Source: Mycolicibacterium mengxianglii
Lineage (GTDB): Bacteria > Actinomycetota > Actinomycetes > Mycobacteriales > Mycobacteriaceae
DNA length: 64,000 bases
Reading direction: 5' to 3'
NCBI RefSeq assembly: GCF_015710575.1
Contig: NZ_CP065373.1
Location: 496,001 to 560,000, forward strand
Position numbers and translations under genes: made by a program. Shown here piece after piece: positions 36,817 to 45,481 of the stretch (positions within the stretch are counted from its first letter, which is position 1; every line of letters begins with the position of its first letter). Under the pieces are notes generated by a model. That model did not search any database. It was not told the DNA's origin and worked only from the letters and a program-made list of their open reading frames with translations.

Positions 36817-37866
36817 TCACGCCGCCAGATCGGGGTTTTCCGCGTAGACCTCTTCCAACAGGCTCAGATCGAACAGCTCCTCGGTCGATATTTCGGTGCC
36901 CGACACCGCGATGTTCTTCGCCACCGCCTCTGCTCGATCAGGTGAAATCGTCAGCAGAGGGCCGGGTTCGGCGATCAGCGGCGTTTGGTCCCGGTTCTGG
37001 GATACCTGGTGTCCTTCATCGAGGCCCGCGTCCGCGCCATACTTCATCGCCAGCTCGGTACCGAGGTTGTTGTCGGCTATGTTGTCTTGCCATCCTTTGA
37101 TTTCGGCGACGAAGAACGCCTTCAAGGCTTCGCGATTGTCGCGCAGATCCTCCCCTCGAACTGCGTAGGCCTGGCTCAAGCCGACAAACCCGAAGTCCGC
37201 GAGCAGCATGGTTTTGGTGGGAAAGCCTGCCGCTTGAAGCGTGTTCGGCTCGTCGAACGAGTACCCCAGGTAGCCGTCGATCTCTCCGGTGGTGAGGATG
37301 GCCGGGTCGTAGTTGGACGGTACGTAGGTGACTGTTGTCGGGTCCACTCCGTTTGCGGTGAGAAAGTTGCTCAGGTACAGCTCGTTGCCTGGGGACACTG
37401 CGATGCGTTTGCCCGCAACGTCTTTGGGTGTGGTGATCGGAGCCTTCTCGGGGGAGATCACGGCCATGGGGCTCTGCTGGAACAGGCTGCCTACGATTTT
37501 CGAATCCGCGCCTTGTAGAACGGCTTCGGCAGTGGTCTCGGGGCTTGTGAACGCAACGAGTACCTGTTTGGCGATCAACTGCGCGTCGGGACTGGCTCCG
37601 CCGGTCGGCACGAGTTCCGTCGAGGTGAACCCGGCATCGCGGTAGTAACCCTTGGAATCGGCGATGTAGTCGCCTGCGAATGTGACGTCCTTGATCCAGC
37701 TCAATGCGACCCGCAGCTTTCCCGAATCCGTTGCTGCTGAGGTGCTGTCAGGTTCGGGATCGCCGGCACCGCAGGCGGCTACGAGAGAGGTGACGGCAGC
37801 GATGGCGACGCCGACGGAAAGTTGCCGCAGAGCACGATGCCGACGTGTCGGCGGACGGAAGCCCAT
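36817..37866 (-). CDS. ABC transporter substrate-binding lipoprotein, THI5/SsuA-like
   Basis: This 349-residue lipoprotein is the extracytoplasmic receptor of an NMT1/THI5/SsuA-type ABC importer (substrates in this group include pyrimidine precursors, sulfonates and taurine). The lipobox LVAAC places the lipidated cysteine at residue 32. The binding fold shows LSWIKDVTFAG and GGASPDAQLIAK, and later GYLGYSFDEPN. ATG at 37866 after GAGAGGAC. The matching ATPase and permease are in the divergent operon at 39905-43344. Confidence 0.85.
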   Translation of the reverse strand: MGFRPPTRRHRALRQLSVGVAIAAVTSLVAACGAGDPEPDSTSAATDSGKLRVALSWIKDVTFAGDYIADSKGYYRDAGFTSTELVPTGGASPDAQLIAKQVLVAFTSPETTAEAVLQGADSKIVGSLFQQSPMAVISPEKAPITTPKDVAGKRIAVSPGNELYLSNFLTANGVDPTTVTYVPSNYDPAILTTGEIDGYLGYSFDEPNTLQAAGFPTKTMLLADFGFVGLSQAYAVRGEDLRDNREALKAFFVAEIKGWQDNIADNNLGTELAMKYGADAGLDEGHQVSQNRDQTPLIAEPGPLLTISPDRAEAVAKNIAVSGTEISTEELFDLSLLEEVYAENPDLAA

Positions 37867-37976
37867 GAGTGTTTGTCCTCTCGACGGGGAAGAAACCGCG
37901 GGTCTGGCGCGTGGCGGCGTGGTCACGACGTGCATATGATGGCGAGTGCTCCTGCTAATCACACTCGTCAGGACTC

Positions 37977-37989
37977 GATAAGTGCTTGC
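37977..37989. promoter_or_regulatory. Candidate XRE-cupin operator, copy 1
   Basis: GATAAGTG-CTT-GC is found between the divergent substrate-binding-protein and regulator genes. The same GATAAGTG-N3-GC core, inverted, occurs before the deaminase operon. Its position, shared only by the two regulatory gaps of this cluster, suggests a regulator site. Confidence 0.35.
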
Positions 37990-38009
37990 AGTGATATTGG
38001 GGAGTGTGA

Positions 38010-38684
38010 ATGTCAGAAGCATTTTTTGACTGTTACGAGCGAGTAAATATGACTGATCCCACTTATTCCGATCCGGCAACTCTCGGGCGGCTGATTGGCG
38101 ACACCATTCGAAGTCTGCGGGAAGGGGCGGGGCTGTCGATGCGGGAGCTCGCTGAGCGTGCAGGGCTCAGCCAGCCGTTTCTGAGCCAGATCGAACGCGG
38201 CGTCAGCAGTCCCTCCATGGCGTCTACCTACCGCCTGGCACACGCACTGGGAGTGCGTCCCGGCGATCTGATGCCAGCGGTGGATCCGGCCGGGGTCTCG
38301 GTAGTTCGAGCGAGCGAGGGCGTACACATTCCTGTCTCTGACCATCCCGACAGTGCTGCGGGCAGGGCACTGCTACTTCGTGATTCGAGTGCACTGGAAG
38401 TCGTGGAATATGTCATCGAGCCTGGCCAGCGGGCAGACGAATGGTTCGAGTCCGCGGGGGAGTGCGGGCTCTACGTGATATCCGGCCATATAGATGTCGA
38501 AGTAGTCGGTTCGGGGACTCACCATTTGGGGCCGCGAGACTTCATCAGCTTCCCCGCAGGCTCGCGCGACAGATGGAAAACCAGGGGCGACGAGATGGTT
38601 CATCTGTTGCTCGCAACGGCTGCGTTTCTGGTTCCGATGAAGCAGTCGAACTCACGAATCCGGACCGCGCCGGCGGCAAGTTGA
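38010..38684 (+). CDS. XRE-family regulator with C-terminal cupin domain
   Basis: This 224-residue regulator has an N-terminal helix-turn-helix (MRELAERAGLSQPFLSQIE, about residues 43-62) and a C-terminal cupin (about 120-200, DFISFPAGSRDRWK), which normally binds the inducing small molecule. The ATG at 38010 follows TTGGGGAG; a second in-frame ATG at 38049 is possible. Set between the divergent arms of the transport and catabolic cluster, it is very likely its local regulator. Confidence 0.85.
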   Translation: MSEAFFDCYERVNMTDPTYSDPATLGRLIGDTIRSLREGAGLSMRELAERAGLSQPFLSQIERGVSSPSMASTYRLAHALGVRPGDLMPAVDPAGVSVVRASEGVHIPVSDHPDSAAGRALLLRDSSALEVVEYVIEPGQRADEWFESAGECGLYVISGHIDVEVVGSGTHHLGPRDFISFPAGSRDRWKTRGDEMVHLLLATAAFLVPMKQSNSRIRTAPAAS

Positions 38685-38766
38685 GCGCACGTTGTGCGGG
38701 AGCGCCTGTTTACTTACCGGAAACGATAGCTCAATAGTCATGACATTTGAATAGCCCAATCTGATC

Positions 38767-38779
38767 GCTGTCACTTATC
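38767..38779. promoter_or_regulatory. Candidate XRE-cupin operator, copy 2
   Basis: Read on the minus strand this is GATAAGTG-ACA-GC, sharing 10 fixed positions with the copy at 37977. It lies about 55 bases before the deaminase start codon. Confidence 0.35.
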
Positions 38780-38831
38780 TGGGATCATGCTCCGCAGAGC
38801 TGGCCGTAATGCGGGCAGGAAAGGGCCCCGT

Positions 38832-39908
38832 ATGTCCATTTCCGACACTCCGCGTGCTATCGACGCATCTGTGATCAGCCTGGCGCACAACCTTCCGAAA
38901 GTCAGTCTGCACTGTCATCTGATCGGAACCATCTCGGCGACAACACTTCTCGAGCTTGCCGCCAAGCACGGCGTCGTCATGGAAGGCGGCAGGAATGCGG
39001 ACAACCTTTTCGATCATGACAGCTACGAGGATCTGGGTGAGTTCCTGCGGGTTCTCGACGTTGCGGGATCGGTGATTCGCGACGTCGACGATTTCCACCG
39101 GGTGACGTATGAATCGCTGACCCAAGGCGGCGCCGACCACAATGTGCTGTATCGGGAGATCTTCCTGAGCCCTCCAGGACACGCGCACTCGTCGTATCCG
39201 ACAATGCTCGAAGGAGTGGTCGCCGGTATGCGGGACGCACGTGCTGACACCGGTATCGACAGCAGACTGATTGTGGCGATCAACCGCGAACGGAGTGCCG
39301 CAGAGGGACTGCAACTGGTGGAGGAGGTGATCGCGAACCGCATCGATGAAGTGGTTGGCATAGGCCTCGACTACGCAGAGGTCAACGGGCCCCCAGAGAA
39401 GTTCTGGAAAGCGTACCGACGAGCCGCCGAGGCGGGACTCAATCGGACTGCACACTCGGAGTCCGGCCCACCTGAGAACATCGAGACAATACTGGATCTA
39501 TTGGGCTGCAGCAGAATCGATCACGGTTACCACGTGGTCGAGGATCCCGACATCACCGCTCGCTGCGTGGCCGAACGCGTCCCATTCACCTGCACGCCCG
39601 TGAGCTCGGACATCGGTCGGTATTCCGGCAGTGGCGACGGCACCCACACCAAGATCGCCGAGATGGTAGATGCCGGGTTGTGCGTGACCATCGACTCCGA
39701 CGACCCACCCATGTTCGGTACCGACCCGAGCAACGACTACCTGGTGTTGGCGAAAGCACTGGGCTACGGCCTCGACCAGCTAACCGCCTTCACTTACAAC
39801 GCAATTGACGCGGTATGGCTCGATGAGTCGGACAAACAGTCTTTGCGGACAGAGGCGACGCGGCGAATTGCTGCGATTGTGGAGGCTGACACGGCGGCCA
39901 TTCCGTGA
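38832..39908 (+). CDS. Adenosine-deaminase-family amidohydrolase with altered catalytic motif
   Basis: This 358-residue TIM-barrel protein belongs to the adenosine/adenine deaminase family. Zinc ligands H27 and H29 (LHCHLIG) are present, as are DHGYHVVED and the Asp pair in IDSDDPPMF. The motif that carries the proton-shuttling Glu, normally HAGE, reads H208-S-E-S with one residue fewer. This predicts a related but shifted active site and possibly a substrate other than adenosine. The ATG at 38832 follows AGGAAAGG. The stop overlaps the ABC ATPase start (GTGA), so the deaminase is part of the uptake operon. Confidence 0.85.
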   Translation: MSISDTPRAIDASVISLAHNLPKVSLHCHLIGTISATTLLELAAKHGVVMEGGRNADNLFDHDSYEDLGEFLRVLDVAGSVIRDVDDFHRVTYESLTQGGADHNVLYREIFLSPPGHAHSSYPTMLEGVVAGMRDARADTGIDSRLIVAINRERSAAEGLQLVEEVIANRIDEVVGIGLDYAEVNGPPEKFWKAYRRAAEAGLNRTAHSESGPPENIETILDLLGCSRIDHGYHVVEDPDITARCVAERVPFTCTPVSSDIGRYSGSGDGTHTKIAEMVDAGLCVTIDSDDPPMFGTDPSNDYLVLAKALGYGLDQLTAFTYNAIDAVWLDESDKQSLRTEATRRIAAIVEADTAAIP

Positions 39909-40696
39909 CCCAGCGCCCCGCCGGAACCGGGTTTGACGTCACCGGCCTGCAGAAGCGTTTCCAAGCAGGCCGGCGTAGTGTCCTGGCCCTCGAGGGGATA
40001 GATCTCCGTACGAGCGAAGGAACCTTCTGCGCTTTGATCGGGCCGTCCGGATGCGGCAAATCCACCATTCTGCGCATCGCGGCTGGACTTGAAACACCGA
40101 CTGCCGGCGAGATGCTGATCAACGGTAAGAGTCCACGAGAGCTGCGTTCAGCGGGTGATCTGGGCATCGCGTTCCAGGACTCCGCCTTGTTGCCCTGGCG
40201 CAGTGTCGAGGCCAACATCAGGCTGCCTCTGCAGATCGCGGGACGTCCCGTCGACAGTCGCAAGATCGCAGATCTGATCGGGCTGGTCGGGCTCGAGGGC
40301 TTCGAAAAGGCCAAGCCGGCCCAGCTGTCCGGCGGTATGCGTCAACGCGTGTCGATCGCGCGTGCGTTGTCCACCGAGCCGGAGGTTCTCTTGCTCGACG
40401 AACCGTTCGGTGCGCTCGACGACATGACGCGCCAACGGTTGAACATCGAACTGCAGCGGATTTGGTCAGAGCGGGCAGTGACCACTCTCATGGTGACTCA
40501 CGGCATCAACGAGGCGATTTTCCTCTCGGACCTCGTTGTGGTGATGACCAGCCGTCCGGGGCGGATCCGCGAAACCGTCGAGGTCACGCTGCCGCGCCCC
40601 CGTACCCCAGAAATGCTTCGCAGCGAGGAGTTCGGGCGCATCCACGACTATGTGGAGGGGTTGCTGTTCGGCCGCTTGGAAGCGACGGCGGGGTGA
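39905..40696 (+). CDS. ABC transporter ATPase, SsuB/TauB type
   Basis: This 263-residue ATPase energises the importer whose receptor is at 36817 and permease at 41677. Walker A is GPSGCGKST (residues 46-54), the signature is LSGGMRQR, Walker B is [12 protein letters not shown], and the switch His is in THGINEA. It is closest to ATPases for sulfonates, taurine and THI5-type substrates. The GTG start overlaps the deaminase stop by 4 bases. Confidence 0.9.
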   Translation: MTQRPAGTGFDVTGLQKRFQAGRRSVLALEGIDLRTSEGTFCALIGPSGCGKSTILRIAAGLETPTAGEMLINGKSPRELRSAGDLGIAFQDSALLPWRSVEANIRLPLQIAGRPVDSRKIADLIGLVGLEGFEKAKPAQLSGGMRQRVSIARALSTEPEVLLLDEPFGALDDMTRQRLNIELQRIWSERAVTTLMVTHGINEAIFLSDLVVVMTSRPGRIRETVEVTLPRPRTPEMLRSEEFGRIHDYVEGLLFGRLEATAG

Positions 40697-40723
40697 ATCA
40701 ACCAGCTCGACGAAGAGGAAGCA

Positions 40724-41680
40724 ATGGACTCGTTACCCACAATCGACCTGCGGCCCCTACGCGACGGTGCTGATGTCGCGAAAGTCGCTCAGGCTCTTCA
40801 TCATGCGTGCATGGACCTCGGGTTCTTCACCGTGATCGGGCACGGCATCCCGGGCGACCTCATTGACGCCATGTTCGGCCACGCTCGTGCTTTCTTTGCG
40901 TTACCAGTGGAAGAGAAAATGGCGATAGCAATCGCGAAGTCCGATTGCCACAGTGGTTATGCCCCGATGGCCGCGGAGACCCTCGACGATTCCGTCGGCG
41001 GGGATCTCAAGGAGACACTCGACATCGGTACCGATCGCTCACCCGAACATCCACAGGTGTTGGCGGGCACGCCTTTACACGGCCCAGCGCAGTGGCCGGA
41101 GTCGCTACTTCCTGAATTCAAGGAGACCGCGTACGAATATGCGCGTGCCTGCCTGGCGGTCAATGCCCAGTTGATGAGTGGGATGGCGGTGGCCCTGGGT
41201 GTGCGTGACGACTACTTCGCGCCGATGTTCACCGACCCGATCTCCTCGATCCGTCTCATCCACTACCCCGCAGTGTCTGCTGCCGGCACGTCGGGCGCCG
41301 GCGCCCATACCGATTACGGCTCTTTGACCCTGTTGGCACAGGATGACGTGGGAGGCCTGCAAGTGAAGAGCCGTGGCGGCAGCTGGATCGATGTCGCGTC
41401 ACCGCCGGGCGCACTTGTCGTGAACCTCGGGGACATGATCGCACGGTGGACCAACCACAAGTATGTCTCGACTGAGCACAGGGTGCTGGGGCCGGTTGGC
41501 CGGGATCGCTACTCGATCCCCTATTTCGTCGCACCCGACTTCCACACGTCGATCGCCGCGATTCCCACCTGCATCGGAGAGGGTGAGCTGCCGGTCTATC
41601 CACCGGTCACGGCCGGCGAGTACATGCTCAGTCGCTTCGCGGCCACGCACGACTATCTGAAGACCGACGGGGCCGCATGA
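40724..41680 (+). CDS. Fe(II)/2-oxoglutarate oxygenase, IPNS-like (second of two)
   Basis: This 318-residue oxygenase is of the same broad group as that at 35858 but only distantly similar to it. Iron ligands are H195-x-D197 (GAHTDYGSL) and H252 (STEHRV), with R262-x-S264 (RYSIPYF) for 2-oxoglutarate. It begins MDSLPTIDLRPL after GAAGAGGAAG. Lying between the ATPase and the permease of one operon, it must act on an imported compound or its product. Its stop overlaps the permease start (ATGA). Confidence 0.9.
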   Translation: MDSLPTIDLRPLRDGADVAKVAQALHHACMDLGFFTVIGHGIPGDLIDAMFGHARAFFALPVEEKMAIAIAKSDCHSGYAPMAAETLDDSVGGDLKETLDIGTDRSPEHPQVLAGTPLHGPAQWPESLLPEFKETAYEYARACLAVNAQLMSGMAVALGVRDDYFAPMFTDPISSIRLIHYPAVSAAGTSGAGAHTDYGSLTLLAQDDVGGLQVKSRGGSWIDVASPPGALVVNLGDMIARWTNHKYVSTEHRVLGPVGRDRYSIPYFVAPDFHTSIAAIPTCIGEGELPVYPPVTAGEYMLSRFAATHDYLKTDGAA

Positions 41681-43344
41681 CCAGCATCCTCGGTGATCGG
41701 CACGAAACTGACGGGGGTTCGGCAGTTGCGCTGCCCCCTCCGGCTGGTTATCACCGAGGGAGACACCGCCTGACGCGGTTGCGTCCGAATTCCACGGCTT
41801 CGTTGACCCTCGGCCTTCTGCTGGCTTGGCAGTTCGTCGTCGGTGCTTTCGGAGTTGGTTCGGGTTCACTGCCGCCGCCGAGTGCCATCGTTGCAACGCT
41901 CTGGGACAACCGGGCGCTGTGGCCCGGGCCAGTAGCGGTCACTGCGACGGAGGCACTTTCGGGATTCGCCATCGCCATCGCTGTGGCCGTCGGTATCGCG
42001 GCTGTCTGCGTGTTGCTGAGCTGGGCCGAGCGGACGGTGGCCCGAATCGCCCTCGCGATCTACTGTCTTCCGCTCATTGCGGTTGCTCCACTGTTCAATC
42101 TGATCTTGTCCGGTACCGGGGACAAGGTTGCGCTCGCCGCACTCATGGCGTTCTTCCCCATCTTGATCTCAGTTTTGGCCGGCTTGCGCAGCGCCCCGGC
42201 GGTGTCGTTGGAACTGGTGCACGTGTACGGCGGCAACGGACTGCAGAAACTGCGTTATGTACGCGCGAACGGGGCGCTCCACGGGTTGGTAGCCGGCATG
42301 AAGATCGGCGCACCCGCAGCGGTACTCGGGGCGCTGATCGGCGAATTGATCGGTGCGGAACGCGGTCTCGGAGTATTGATGCTCAGCTCCCAGCACACGC
42401 TCGACATCGATCGGACCTATGCAACGGCAGTGGTAGCTGCCGCTTTGGCTGCGTCCGGGTATCTGATCTCGGCAGGTATCCAGCGGCTGCTGCCAGTCGG
42501 GTTCAGCGCGGGTGACGACATGTCGAGTTCGGCGGTTCAGGCCACGGCGACCCACCGCGCGCTGGCGGGCGGTCTTGTCGGCATCGCCAGCACGCTTCTC
42601 TTATTGGGTCTGTGGTGGTTGGCGGTCCACACCGTAGGGGTCAGCCCGATCCTGATGAAAGATCCGCTGACGTTGTACGACTACCTCTTCGTCGAAGCCC
42701 GGGCGGCATCAAATCGGGCAGTCATTGCCGAACAGCTCTGGATAACATTGGGACACATTGGGATCGGGGCGGCCGCGGGGATCTCCGCGACCATGGTCGT
42801 GGCTACGGTGTTTCTCCTGCTTCCCAGTGCGCAGAAGCCACTGATGTCCTTCGCGATGGTGTTCCAGACTGTCCCGACGGTCACATTTGTCCCACTCATC
42901 GCAGTTACCTTCGGGCGAAACACCCTCGCAGTCGCGTTGATGGGTGTCGTCGCGATTCTGTTCTCCTCCCTGATCGTGGTGCTGACTGGCCTGCAATCCA
43001 CGTCGACGAAAATGATCGACGTGGCCAGCGCGTACGGAGCGGACCGATGGAAGGTGTTCCGGCTCATTCGGCTGCCGGCCGCGATCCCAGCCATCTTCGC
43101 GGCGCTCCGGATTGCCGTGCCCAATGCCGTCATAGGCGCGTTGATGGCCGAATGGATGATCACCGGCAACGGTTTGGGGCACCTGATGACCACCGCGGAG
43201 TCGCGCCTGAACTATGGCGCCATCTGGGCCTCGGTGGTGGTGCTGACGATCGTCACGGCCCTGGCGTACACGGTGGTGTCAGCTGCGGAGCGTCTCGCCC
43301 TCGCTGTCTATGCACCCCACGCGATGGCCGGGGCGGGCCACTAG
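41677..43344 (+). CDS. ABC transporter permease, two SsuC-like domains fused
   Basis: This 555-residue membrane protein contains two complete binding-protein-dependent permease domains in tandem, each with the coupling loop that contacts the ATPase: SLELVHVYGGNGLQKLRYV near residue 175 and MIDVASAYGADRWKVFRLI near 445. Most importers of this class build the channel from two copies of one permease of about 260 residues; here the dimer is one chain, so the two halves can differ. Start by ATGA overlap with the oxygenase. It ends the operon. Confidence 0.9.
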   Translation: MTSILGDRHETDGGSAVALPPPAGYHRGRHRLTRLRPNSTASLTLGLLLAWQFVVGAFGVGSGSLPPPSAIVATLWDNRALWPGPVAVTATEALSGFAIAIAVAVGIAAVCVLLSWAERTVARIALAIYCLPLIAVAPLFNLILSGTGDKVALAALMAFFPILISVLAGLRSAPAVSLELVHVYGGNGLQKLRYVRANGALHGLVAGMKIGAPAAVLGALIGELIGAERGLGVLMLSSQHTLDIDRTYATAVVAAALAASGYLISAGIQRLLPVGFSAGDDMSSSAVQATATHRALAGGLVGIASTLLLLGLWWLAVHTVGVSPILMKDPLTLYDYLFVEARAASNRAVIAEQLWITLGHIGIGAAAGISATMVVATVFLLLPSAQKPLMSFAMVFQTVPTVTFVPLIAVTFGRNTLAVALMGVVAILFSSLIVVLTGLQSTSTKMIDVASAYGADRWKVFRLIRLPAAIPAIFAALRIAVPNAVIGALMAEWMITGNGLGHLMTTAESRLNYGAIWASVVVLTIVTALAYTVVSAAERLALAVYAPHAMAGAGH

Positions 43345-43825
43345 CGGCGGGCGGCAGTGCCCCAGTAGACCCCAGCTGGTGTCGGCTGGGCCGAGGGGAC
43401 GCGTCCCGTGGCAACCCGAGCAGCACACGAACCCCGGGCCGACAAAGCCCGTCCCGCTCCGGGCGCGATCAGCATGATGGCCGGAGCGATCAACCCACGG
43501 CTGACGACGCCTCCGAACACCATCGGTGCGGCAAGGAGATGGTCCGCGCCCCGGATTGTCGGAGACGCTGGGGAGCAGGCGAAGGAATGACGTGCGGGCT
43601 CGCCGGCGGTGCCGATGTGCGAGAAAGTGCCGGTCTCGGCAAAGCCGCACTAGCCGCTAGATAATCGCAAATTACAGGAATGTTTCCTGGCAATTCCCTG
43701 AGAGACCGCAAAATATCCGCTTTTCGGCGTGCCGGGTGGCCCGTTTGCGTTCAAGATTCATCCCGAAACTCGAAGAGGCATACGCGTGGACGGACTTCGT
43801 CCATTCTGCAAACCAAGGGAGACAG
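43345..43825. other. Gene-free region before the oligopeptide-type transporter operon
   Basis: Short open frames on both strands lack ribosome sites and protein-like composition. The last 150 bases are more AT-rich and contain a palindrome (annotated separately); the promoter of the operon at 43826 is probably there. Nothing else was recognised. Confidence 0.5.
43675..43689. promoter_or_regulatory. Palindrome upstream of the oligopeptide-type transporter operon
   Basis: CAGGAA-TGT-TTCCTG is a perfect 6-3-6 inverted repeat about 135 bases before the start codon at 43826. It is suitable as a regulator site; no matching regulator gene is nearby. Confidence 0.3.
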
Positions 43826-45481
43826 ATGAGAGCGCTGCGCACCACCCTGCGCAAAACAGCCGTTCTGTTCGCCACCGCCACCGTCGCCACGTTCGGCGTC
43901 GCGGCGTGCGGTGGTGACGACGGCGCTGAGGGATCCGGAGGCGGAGAGATCAACATCTCCATGACCTCGTTCCCGGATTACATCGACCCGCAGCTGTCCT
44001 ACACGGTCGAAGGGTGGGAGACGCTCTACAACACCTACGTCCCACTGCTGACCTATAAGCACGCCAAAGGTGAGGACGGCGCCCAGGTGGTGCCGGGCCT
44101 CGCCGAGGCGATGCCAGATGTCTCGCCGGACGGCAAGATCTACAAGCTCAAGATGCGCTCGAATATGAAGTACTCCGACGGCACGCCCATCAAGGCCTCG
44201 GACTTCACCTATGCGATCCAGCGGCTGTTCAAGGCCGACTCAGGTGGCTCGGTGTTCTTCGACGGAATCGTGGGCGCCACCGAGTATGCGGACGGCAGCG
44301 CCGACACCATCAGCGGCATCGTCACCGACGACACCACCGGTGACATCACGATCACGTTGAAAGACGCGAACGGCACCTTCGAAAACCTGCTTGGGCTGAT
44401 GTTCGCGGCTCCCGTCCCGCCCAGCACCCCGCTGTCCGATGACGCGACCAACAACCCGCCGCCGTCCAGCGGCCCTTTCATGATCACCAACGTCGAAGCA
44501 CCACAGACTCTGACGCTCGAGCGCAACCCGAACTTCCAGACCGTGAAGGACGCGGGCGCCACCGAGGTAGCCGACGTGAATGTCGACAAGGTCACTGTCA
44601 CGCAGAACAAGAGCAATACCGCACAGGTGACAGGCGTGGAGCAGAACACCATCGACTTCATGGTCGACCCACCGGACGCGGACCGCATGCAGGAGGTCAC
44701 CTCCCGATTCGGTGACCGCTTCCGGCTCGAAGAGTCGATCAACACCTTCTACTTCTGGATGAACACCCAGACCGCGCCCTTCAACGATCTCCGGGTCCGT
44801 CAGGCGGTCAACTACGCGATCGATCCCGAGGCACTGAACCGCGTGTTCGGCGGCCGGCTCCATCCGACCCAGCAGATCCTGCCGCCGGGCATGCCTGGTT
44901 ATGAGGAGTACAAGCTGTACCCGGGTCCGGATATGAACAAGGCGAAACAGCTTATTGCCGAAGCCAATCCGGCTGATCGTGATATCACGGTGTGGACCAA
45001 TGACGAGCCCGATCGCAAGCGGATCGGCGAGTACTACCACGACGTGCTCAACCAGTTGGGGTTCAACGCGACGCTCAAGGTGATCGCCGGCGACGTCTAC
45101 TTCACCACCATCGGCAACAACTCCACCCCGGATCTGGACACCGGTTTCGGGAACTGGTACCAGGACTTCCCGCACCCGGACGACTTCTTCCGGCCGTTGC
45201 TCAACAGCGCGTCGATCCTGCCCACCAACGGCAACAACTACTCGCGAGCATCCATCCCTGGGCTGGACGCGAAGATGAACGAGCTGTTGACCAAGCAGCT
45301 CAGCGACGGTGACACCGAGCAGCAGTACGCGGCGCTGGACAAGGCGTTCATGGAGCAGGCGGTGTGGGCGCCGTACGGCAACGATCAGACGGCGACCTTT
45401 GTGTCTGACCGGATCGATTTCGACAAGGCCTCCAGCCACATCCTGTTCACTCAGGACTGGTCGGCGCTGGCGCTGAAGTAG
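43826..45481 (+). CDS. Oligopeptide-type ABC transporter substrate-binding lipoprotein
   Basis: This 551-residue lipoprotein is of the SBP_bac_5 (DppA/OppA) family, which captures peptides, nickel chelates or other compounds for import. The lipobox GVAAC puts the acylated cysteine at residue 28. Family landmarks include YSDGTPIKASDFTYAIQR and DLRVRQAVNYAID. ATG at 43826 after AAGGGAGAC. It is the first gene of a run of five transporter genes, and its stop touches the next start by one base. Confidence 0.9.
   Translation: MRALRTTLRKTAVLFATATVATFGVAACGGDDGAEGSGGGEINISMTSFPDYIDPQLSYTVEGWETLYNTYVPLLTYKHAKGEDGAQVVPGLAEAMPDVSPDGKIYKLKMRSNMKYSDGTPIKASDFTYAIQRLFKADSGGSVFFDGIVGATEYADGSADTISGIVTDDTTGDITITLKDANGTFENLLGLMFAAPVPPSTPLSDDATNNPPPSSGPFMITNVEAPQTLTLERNPNFQTVKDAGATEVADVNVDKVTVTQNKSNTAQVTGVEQNTIDFMVDPPDADRMQEVTSRFGDRFRLEESINTFYFWMNTQTAPFNDLRVRQAVNYAIDPEALNRVFGGRLHPTQQILPPGMPGYEEYKLYPGPDMNKAKQLIAEANPADRDITVWTNDEPDRKRIGEYYHDVLNQLGFNATLKVIAGDVYFTTIGNNSTPDLDTGFGNWYQDFPHPDDFFRPLLNSASILPTNGNNYSRASIPGLDAKMNELLTKQLSDGDTEQQYAALDKAFMEQAVWAPYGNDQTATFVSDRIDFDKASSHILFTQDWSALALK

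Noticed and set aside
44240..45439. 399-codon minus-strand frame inside the peptide-type binding protein gene
   Set aside because: Antisense shadow of a clear SBP_bac_5 protein.
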